A stretch of 6,782 bases of DNA from Gammaproteobacteria bacterium (lineage in GTDB: Bacteria > Pseudomonadota > Gammaproteobacteria > Arenicellales > Arenicellaceae). A program made the translations under genes and the position numbers. The DNA lies in contig JAUHZM010000167.1 of assembly GCA_030426005.1 (NCBI GenBank), positions 1-6,782 on the forward strand, in the 5' to 3' direction. The notes beneath the pieces are model-generated. The model saw nothing but the letters and a program-made list of their open reading frames with translations, was not told where the DNA came from and made no database searches. The stretch's first letter is position 1. Each line of letters begins with the position of its first letter. Positions 1-4,271 of this stretch are shown piece by piece.

Positions 1-5
1 AGACT

Positions 6-12
6 GGAGGAG
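6..12 (+). promoter_or_regulatory. Shine-Dalgarno of the sulfatase gene
   Basis: GGAGGAG is a strong ribosome binding site. It lies 35 bases before the first in-frame ATG (48), too far for that start, but only 5 bases before an in-frame ATC at 18-20. Translating from 18 gives a classical signal peptide with Lys and Arg in its n-region. The site therefore argues that initiation is at 18, not 48, and that the codon there is either a non-canonical start or a miscalled or mutated ATG. Confidence 0.5.
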
Positions 13-47
13 AGCGTATCAAATCCATTACCCGCGGTCTTTCTGCC

Positions 48-344
48 ATGCTTTCGCTGTTTGCGGTGGCCGCCTGCCTGTTTGCGCTACCCGTGCAGGC
101 AGAGCCCAACAATCTGCCCAATATTGTGCTGATTGTGGCGGATGACATTGGCTATTCTGACTTCGGGGCCTTCGGCGGTGAGATCGAAACACCACACATT
201 GACGCACTTGCCATGCGCGGTGTGCGATTTGCAAACTTCCATGCAGCTTCGAGCTGTGCACCGACGCGCGCCATGCTGTTAACCGGTGTCGACAATCACC
301 CAATCATCACCGTCTTGCAACAACCAAAGGTTAATGTGATCTAA
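48..344 (+). CDS. Type I sulfatase, N-terminal fragment, truncated at a junction
   Basis: This is the head of a formylglycine-dependent sulfatase, which hydrolyses sulfate esters in the periplasm or outside the cell. Counting from the ATG at 48, residues 1-18 form a signal peptide core ending in Val-Gln-Ala before Glu. The first beta strand Asn-Ile-Val-Leu-Ile-Val leads to the metal-binding Asp32-Asp33. The modification motif Cys70-Ala-Pro-Thr-Arg74 is intact and followed by Met-Leu-Leu-Thr-Gly. Sulfatases are usually 450-600 residues, but here the recognisable sequence stops at Thr-Gly-Val-Asp-Asn-His (282-299). The last 14 codons (300-341) are antisense to a different gene. The frame is open back to base 3, and the real start is probably at 18, because the ATG at 48 would leave a signal peptide without positive charges. 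The fragment cannot make an active enzyme. The family is certain; the substrate is unknown. Confidence 0.85.
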   Translation: MLSLFAVAACLFALPVQAEPNNLPNIVLIVADDIGYSDFGAFGGEIETPHIDALAMRGVRFANFHAASSCAPTRAMLLTGVDNHPIITVLQQPKVNVI

Positions 345-482
345 GGCGATTGGCAGCGGCATGCGCAACCAGAACACGCCGTCGGCGACTTCATGCAGGG
401 CGCCGGGTTCCGGGCTCCAGTATTTTTTGAATGGATAGACCAAGTCTTTTTTGGTCTGGGCTTCAACAGTCAATGCACTCAC
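279..482 (-). CDS. Metallo-beta-lactamase-fold hydrolase, N-terminal fragment
   Basis: Reading leftwards from a GTG start at 482, the 67 residues match the opening of MBL-fold metallohydrolases of the type that begins with a short tail, then Tyr-Pro-Phe and a Trp-Ser-Pro-Glu-Pro-Gly segment. Then come Glu-Val-Ala-Asp-Gly-Val-Phe-Trp-Leu-Arg-Met-Pro-Leu-Pro, Leu-Asp-His-Ile-Asn-Leu-Trp-Leu-Leu, and the strand ending Ile-Val-Asp-Thr-Gly. The zinc-ligand motif HxHxDH, which lies further on in the family, is missing because the gene is cut at 282 and ends in TAA. No strong Shine-Dalgarno precedes the GTG, and no in-frame ATG exists before the upstream TGA. The gene is divergent from the sulfite reductase and would share its 256-base upstream region. 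Substrate is unknown; members include thioesterases and lactonases. As it stands it is non-functional. Confidence 0.75.
   Translation of the reverse strand: MSALTVEAQTKKDLVYPFKKYWSPEPGALHEVADGVFWLRMPLPIALDHINLWLLQDGDDWVIVDTG
282..299. other. Junction 1: tail-to-tail joint of two truncated genes
   Basis: On the + strand these 18 bases complete the sulfatase motif Thr-Gly-Val-Asp-Asn-His. On the - strand the same bases encode Val-Ile-Val-Asp-Thr-Gly, the conserved first strand and loop of the metallo-beta-lactamase fold. Sulfatase similarity ends to the right of the block and hydrolase similarity ends to its left, where TAA (279-281) follows at once. An inverted joint with short shared sequence is typical of multiple-displacement-amplification or assembly chimeras. 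A real inversion could look the same. Confidence 0.7.
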
Positions 483-626
483 AATGGTTACTCTGCTAGA
501 GGTTCTCGATCAGTATAGGTGAGTGACTCAAACGGGTCTGTGACACAAACTGCTGCAAAATCGGCATTTTCTATTGCGGCTAAGCGGGCCAATCTGGATT
601 CTAACGACGTTTAATCCAACTAGATC

Positions 627-641
627 TTATATAAATATAAA
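627..641 (+). promoter_or_regulatory. AT-rich promoter-like patch upstream of the sulfite reductase
   Basis: Two overlapping TATAAA hexamers (630-635 and 636-641) sit in the most AT-rich stretch of the intergenic region, about 100 bases before the reductase ATG. I cannot find a good -35 hexamer at the usual spacing, so an activator-dependent promoter is possible; sulfur assimilation genes in many proteobacteria use CysB. The patch also reads as a -10-like TATATT on the other strand and could serve the divergent hydrolase. Placement is tentative. Confidence 0.3.
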
Positions 642-692
642 TCGTTATTACTTTTTTTTCTAAAAGCGCAACGGTATATTTCCGCGACCAGT

Positions 693-708
693 GTCATAGA
701 CTAATGAC
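693..708. repeat. Short inverted repeat upstream of the sulfite reductase
   Basis: GTCAT and ATGAC are perfect 5-base inverted arms around a 6-base spacer, ending 30 bases before the ATG at 739. The position suits an operator or the 5' leader of the transcript. Five-base arms are near what chance gives in 250 bases, so this is only a candidate site. Confidence 0.2.
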
Positions 709-738
709 CCAATCGAGCTGCAAAGCAGAGCTATTTAC

Positions 739-2397
739 ATGTATCAATACGATTCCATCGACAAAACCATCGTCAACGAACGAGTGGCGCAGTTTCGTGA
801 TCAGGTGCAACGTCATCTGGCCGGCGAACTGAGCGCCGCGGACCTGCAACCCTTGCGGCTCCGTAACGGTCTGTACATGCAGATACATGCCCATATGCTG
901 CGTGTTTCCATTCCCTACGGGATGTTGAATTCGGCTCAAATGCGTACTTTGGCGCACATTGCTCGCAAATACGATAAGGGCTACGGCCATTTCACCACAC
1001 GCCAGAATATCCAATACAACTGGCCTGAGTTGGCCGATGTGCCAGATATCCTGGCCGATCTGGCTGAAGTAGAAATGCACGCAATTCAGACCAGCGGTAA
1101 TTGCATCCGTAATATTTCATCGGATCAGTATGCTGGTGTAGCACCCGATGAAATCATCGATCCGCGCCCATACTGCGAGATTATTCGCCAATGGTCGACC
1201 CTGCACCCTGAGTTTTATTGGTTGCCTCGTAAGTTCAAAATCGCCGTGACGGGCGCGACCAACGATCGCGCCGCTGTGCAATTCCACGACATCGGCTTGG
1301 AAGTTATAAAAAATGCTGAGCAGGAAATCGGATTTCGTGTTTACGTCGGCGGCGGCCTCGGCCGCACGCCCGTAATCGGCAAAGTGATTAAAGAGTTTCT
1401 ACCGCGCGAAGATATTTTGTCTTACTGCGAGGCGATCCTTCGTGTTTACAACCTGCACGGTCGACGAGATAACAAATATAAAGCGCGCATTAAAATTTTA
1501 GTCAACGCGTTGGGTATCGATGAATTCCGAACTCAGGTCGAAGAAGAGTGGGCACACTTTAAAGATCAGGAACTCAAACTGCATGAGGTCGATTTCGACA
1601 CCATGCAGGCGTTCTTCCCACTACCAGACTATGAAGTGCTGGATGATGGAGACGCACGCCTCGAAAAATGGCGATCACTCGATACGCGATTTAACGCCTG
1701 GTATGAGCACAACACCTCTGCACACAAACACGCTGGATACCGCATCGTCAACGTTTCGCTAAAAGAGCATGGTGTGGCGCCTGGGGATGCGACCGATAAA
1801 CAAATGGATGCCATGGCCGACATCGCAGATCAGTACGCTTTTGGTGAAATTCGCACGACGCATGAGCAAAACCTGGTATTAGCGGATGTGCGCCAACAGG
1901 ATCTTCTAGATGTCTGGAAAGCGCTGGATGCGGTCGGCTTAGCGACGCCGAATATCGGCTCTGTCAACGACATGATTTGCTGTCCAGGCTTGGATTTCTG
2001 TTCACTAGCCAATGCCAGCTCTATTTCTATCGCTAAACAAATCAATGAAAAGTTTACCGACTTTCAAGAGTTGTACGACATTGGCGAGGTGAAACTTAAG
2101 ATGTCTGGCTGCATGAATGCCTGTGGTCACCATCACGTAGGGCATATCGGCATTTTAGGCGTCGATAAGAAGGGTGAAGAGTGGTACCAATTCACGATTG
2201 GCGGTGACGCCAGCAACCACGCTGAACTCGGCACCCGTTTAGGCCCAGCCATTGCAAAAGATAAAGTTGGTGATGCGGTAGTCGACATTCTGACCGTTTA
2301 CCGTCAACAACGACAAGATGATGAGCGCCTACTCGATACCTTCCGACGTGTCGGGGTTGAGCCCTTCAAAGATCAAGTTTATGCGGAGCAAGCGTAA
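739..2397 (+). CDS. cysI: Assimilatory sulfite reductase hemoprotein (nitrite/sulfite reductase family)
   Basis: The 552-residue protein resembles the Pseudomonas-type CysI over its whole length. It catalyses the six-electron reduction of sulfite to sulfide in the cytoplasm for cysteine synthesis. The layout is the family's duplicated one: ferredoxin-like half-domain about 38-105, siroheme/4Fe-4S domain about 115-275, second half-domain about 335-405, second heme domain about 410-550. Siroheme-binding signatures are present: Thr87-Arg88-Gln-Asn, Thr118-Ser-Gly-Asn with Arg124-Asn, Arg164-Lys165-Phe-Lys167, and Arg243-Asp-Asn-Lys-Tyr-Lys. The four cluster ligands fit C-x5-C and C-x3-C: Cys415, Cys421, Cys458 and Cys462, the last pair within Ser-Gly-Cys-Met-Asn-Ala-Cys-Gly. 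No cysJ-type flavoprotein is nearby, so electrons probably come from ferredoxin or another donor (inference). The Shine-Dalgarno is weak (AGAG). Its TAA shares one base with the next ATG, giving translational coupling. A nitrite-reducing role is less likely because of the DUF934 partner. Confidence 0.93.
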   Translation: MYQYDSIDKTIVNERVAQFRDQVQRHLAGELSAADLQPLRLRNGLYMQIHAHMLRVSIPYGMLNSAQMRTLAHIARKYDKGYGHFTTRQNIQYNWPELADVPDILADLAEVEMHAIQTSGNCIRNISSDQYAGVAPDEIIDPRPYCEIIRQWSTLHPEFYWLPRKFKIAVTGATNDRAAVQFHDIGLEVIKNAEQEIGFRVYVGGGLGRTPVIGKVIKEFLPREDILSYCEAILRVYNLHGRRDNKYKARIKILVNALGIDEFRTQVEEEWAHFKDQELKLHEVDFDTMQAFFPLPDYEVLDDGDARLEKWRSLDTRFNAWYEHNTSAHKHAGYRIVNVSLKEHGVAPGDATDKQMDAMADIADQYAFGEIRTTHEQNLVLADVRQQDLLDVWKALDAVGLATPNIGSVNDMICCPGLDFCSLANASSISIAKQINEKFTDFQELYDIGEVKLKMSGCMNACGHHHVGHIGILGVDKKGEEWYQFTIGGDASNHAELGTRLGPAIAKDKVGDAVVDILTVYRQQRQDDERLLDTFRRVGVEPFKDQVYAEQA

Positions 2398-2975
2398 TGA
2401 CGGCAAACCGAAACCTGAAAGCCCGACCAAAGGCCACGCCAGACCGTATTCAAAATAACATACAGTCAGAGAAAGCGATTGTTGATCGTGCCATTGTGGA
2501 TTCAGCTATCCAGCATGTGGCAGAGACTGACGCCTTGTCGGTTGCAGACCTGCCATCGTCGGCCGTCAGTGTGCCGCTCAACCTTTGGTTAGACGAGCGC
2601 GACGCAGTGATTGCCCGCGGCCAACCGGTGGCAGTGCAAATTGCTGCCGATGAGTCACCAGAGGACCTTGCTGACCAATTAGATAGTATCGACATGGTCG
2701 TGCTCCCATTTGTCAGTCATGTTGACGGTCGATCCTATTCACATGCGTACAAGCTGCGCACTCGCTTTGGGTTTAAGGGTGAGATCCGTGCCGTTGGTGA
2801 TGTGAAATTCGACCAACTCGGGTTTCTGACGCGTGTTGGTTGTAATGCCTTTGAATTGCCGGATGGTGAGAACCTGGAAACCGCCTTGCGAGCATTTGAC
2901 GAATTCAGTGAAGTGTATCAACCTTCCGCGGATCAAGGTCGGTTAATATTTTCGCGTCGACGCGCAGTGCATTGA
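2397..2975 (+). CDS. DUF934 family protein, sulfite reductase partner
   Basis: The 192-residue protein belongs to DUF934, often labelled as an oxidoreductase probably involved in sulfite reduction. Its biochemical role is not established; the link to sulfite reductase rests on gene neighbourhood. The conserved part starts near residue 58 (Ser-Val-Pro-Leu-Asn-Leu-Trp). It holds the family signatures Asp110-Gly-Arg-Ser-Tyr-Ser with Leu-Arg-Thr-Arg-Phe-Gly, then Gly128-Glu-Ile-Arg-Ala-Val-Gly-Asp, then Asp-Gln-Leu near 139-141, and ends with an acidic Phe-Asp-Glu-Phe-Ser-Glu-Val-Tyr helix. No signal peptide or membrane segment is visible, so it is cytosolic. The start is fixed by the TAATG overlap with cysI. 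The first 25 or so residues are an extra basic, polar tail compared with the members I recall, and Ala-Ile-Val-Asp occurs twice in a row (residues 27-30 and 32-35). The C-terminus is basic (Arg-Arg-Arg). Confidence 0.85.
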   Translation: MTANRNLKARPKATPDRIQNNIQSEKAIVDRAIVDSAIQHVAETDALSVADLPSSAVSVPLNLWLDERDAVIARGQPVAVQIAADESPEDLADQLDSIDMVVLPFVSHVDGRSYSHAYKLRTRFGFKGEIRAVGDVKFDQLGFLTRVGCNAFELPDGENLETALRAFDEFSEVYQPSADQGRLIFSRRRAVH

Positions 2976-3022
2976 TCACCAATCGGCTTGTATTTACAAC
3001 ACAGAACCCGCATATAGAGTCT

Positions 3023-3328
3023 ATGCCACATATCACGTTTGTAAAAAAGATCCTCGCCAATGGTGAGCTGTGTAAAAAATGCCTTGAGGTGTCCGCTCGA
3101 CTAGAATCCGAAGCGTTGATCGACTCTATTGACCAGATTGCCATCGCCGACGAACGCGACGCTGATTCAGAAGGAGCACGGTTGGCGCGCAAACACGAAG
3201 TAGCCAGAGCGCCATTCTTTCTAGTCGAGCATGACGATGGCCAGGTCGAAGTGTTTGATATCTATTTTAAGTTCAAAAAATTCATGGCTGCCCAGGGTGT
3301 TGGTCGCAGTGAAAAAATCGCACTGTAA
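3023..3328 (+). CDS. Small thioredoxin/glutaredoxin-like CxxC protein
   Basis: From ATG 3023 this gives 101 residues. The thioredoxin-like features are an opening beta strand (Ile-Thr-Phe-Val-Lys-Lys-Ile), a redox motif Cys17-Lys-Lys-Cys20 at the start of a helix, and Arg-Ala-Pro64-Phe-Phe-Leu-Val, matching the cis-proline loop and following strand. Asp-Glu-Arg-Asp-Ala-Asp-Ser-Glu-Gly in between is characteristic of a little-studied family of glutaredoxin-like proteins that I recognise only by pattern. It has no signal peptide and should be cytosolic. A longer reading from TTG 2972, overlapping the DUF934 stop, would add 17 residues before the fold; I prefer the ATG because TAGAG lies just upstream and the fold begins right after it. 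It lies 47 bases after DUF934, so it is probably in the same transcript. A role as thiol-disulfide or electron-transfer partner in sulfite assimilation is inference. Confidence 0.72.
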   Translation: MPHITFVKKILANGELCKKCLEVSARLESEALIDSIDQIAIADERDADSEGARLARKHEVARAPFFLVEHDDGQVEVFDIYFKFKKFMAAQGVGRSEKIAL

Positions 3329-3337
3329 AAAACACAG

Positions 3338-3457
3338 ATGGATTTCAACACCCTGTTAAAGATTGCCATTACCCTGTTTGTGTTTGCACTGCCAGGGTAC
3401 ATTGTTTACTTGGTAATCAAGACCGCCAAAAACGCGGATCGCGATTCCGACAACTAA
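3338..3457 (+). CDS. 39-residue single-pass membrane protein (small ORF)
   Basis: ATG 3338 opens 39 codons ending in TAA at 3455-3457. The peptide has a short polar start (Met-Asp-Phe-Asn-Thr), a hydrophobic segment of about 22 residues (roughly 6-29, including Phe-Val-Phe-Ala-Leu-Pro-Gly-Tyr), and a charged tail with Lys-Thr-Ala-Lys-Asn and Asp-Arg-Asp-Ser-Asp-Asn. This is a clean transmembrane helix with a probable cytoplasmic basic-then-acidic tail. It starts only 9 bases after the CxxC gene's stop, so it is placed like the fourth gene of the cluster. The Shine-Dalgarno is poor. I do not recognise a family and assign no function. Its stop codon overlaps the stop of the convergent SDR gene. 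Confidence 0.55.
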   Translation: MDFNTLLKIAITLFVFALPGYIVYLVIKTAKNADRDSDN

Positions 3458-4209
3458 TCCCTGGCGATCGCCAAACCACCTGCTGCCTGACAGGTTGGCA
3501 TAACTTCTAACTCATTGATATTCACATGGGCCGGCAAGGTCACCACCCAGCGAATACACTCTGCAATATCTTCTGGCGTTAACGCCTCACACGAGTCATA
3601 GACGGCATTGGCTGCAGACTCATCGCCATGGAAACGTACCAGTGAAAATTCGGTGTTGCCAATGATGCCCGGTGACAGGTTCGTGACGCGGATTTGTTTG
3701 CCCAAGACGTCAGTACGCAAGTTACGGGAAAACTGTTCCACAAAGGCTTTGGTTGCACCATAGACGTTGCCACCTTGGTATGGGTAACGGCCAGCGATTG
3801 ACCCCAAATTGATAATATGACCTTGGTTGCGTACCACCATCAACGGCAATATTTGACGAGTTAAATAAGCTAATGATAAACAGTTGGTTTGGATCATTGT
3901 CTGCCAATCCAACCAATCAGTCTGATCTGCCGATTTAAGACCTAATGCCAGACCTGCGTTGTTAACCAAAACATCTGGGTTCCGAAACGCGTCAGGGATA
4001 CTCGCGAGGGCTTCATCAAGTGCAGCATGATCATTGATATCGCAGGCAATAAGGTGTGCCGGCGTCGACAGTTCCGCTGCCAGTGCCTCGAGTTTTTCTG
4101 CGCGGCGCGCCAAAAGCACGAGTTGATATCCTTGTTCTGCTAGCACCTTAGCGGTGGCTCGCCCAATACCGACTGACGCGCCGGTGATAAAAGCTGTTCT
4201 TGATGTCAT
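3454..4209 (-). CDS. ydfG: YdfG-type short-chain dehydrogenase (NADP-dependent 3-hydroxy acid dehydrogenase)
   Basis: The 251-residue classical SDR aligns by eye with Escherichia coli YdfG along its whole length. YdfG oxidises L-allo-threonine, serine and related 3-hydroxy acids and can reduce malonic semialdehyde, using NADP. Seen here: the nucleotide-binding Thr9-Gly-Ala-Ser-Val-Gly-Ile-Gly16, Arg35-Arg36 after the second strand (fits NADP preference), Asp57, Asn83-Asn-Ala-Gly86, Asn109, and the catalytic Ser137, Tyr150 and Lys154 within Gly-Asn-Val-Tyr-Gly-Ala-Thr-Lys. The C-terminal Leu-Pro-Ala-His-Val-Asn-Ile-Asn and Glu-Val-Met-Pro stretch is characteristic of the YdfG group. It is cytosolic and complete. 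The start at 4209 follows a perfect Shine-Dalgarno. The gene lies 62 bases downstream of the dehydrogenase on the same strand and converges on the small ORF, overlapping it by 4 bases. Exact substrate is not proven. Confidence 0.92.
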   Translation of the reverse strand: MTSRTAFITGASVGIGRATAKVLAEQGYQLVLLARRAEKLEALAAELSTPAHLIACDINDHAALDEALASIPDAFRNPDVLVNNAGLALGLKSADQTDWLDWQTMIQTNCLSLAYLTRQILPLMVVRNQGHIINLGSIAGRYPYQGGNVYGATKAFVEQFSRNLRTDVLGKQIRVTNLSPGIIGNTEFSLVRFHGDESAANAVYDSCEALTPEDIAECIRWVVTLPAHVNINELEVMPTCQAAGGLAIARD

Positions 4210-4214
4210 CCTAG

Positions 4215-4221
4215 CCTCCTT
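4215..4221 (-). promoter_or_regulatory. Shine-Dalgarno of the ydfG-type gene, in a small hairpin
   Basis: On the - strand this reads AAGGAGG, a full match to the anti-Shine-Dalgarno, 5 bases before the ATG at 4209. The preceding bases form a short stem: CCTTC and GAAGG (4227-4231 with 4218-4222) around a 4-base loop, so half of the site can pair. The stem is only 5 bp, so any regulatory effect is speculative. Confidence 0.65.
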
Positions 4222-4271
4222 CGAGTGAAGGCCAGATTATCGACTACCTCGCAGCGAACTACAAACCCTGT

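Noticed and set aside
300..344. Sulfatase C-terminus with a new natural end
   Set aside because: These codons are the exact antisense of the conserved MBL-fold sequence, so they are read-through past the joint and not evolved sulfatase sequence.
651..659. Run of T residues upstream of cysI as a terminator for a left-hand gene
   Set aside because: No GC-rich stem precedes it, and no rightward gene ends nearby; it fits a general AT-rich promoter region better.
1520..1762. Overlapping 80-codon ORF inside cysI in another frame
   Set aside because: The cysI frame is conserved here, and the alternative protein is low in structure and rich in Ser/Thr/Arg, as expected of a shadow frame.
2972..3022. 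TTG start overlapping the DUF934 stop as the true start of the CxxC protein
   Set aside because: It adds 17 residues before the first beta strand with no family resemblance, while ATG 3023 has a purine-rich site just upstream. It remains possible but is less likely.
3462..3473. Perfect 12-base palindrome TGGCGATCGCCA just after the convergent stops, as a bidirectional terminator
   Set aside because: It lies inside the SDR coding sequence (Ala-Ile-Ala region near the C-terminus), makes at most a 4-bp stem, and has no T-run on either side.
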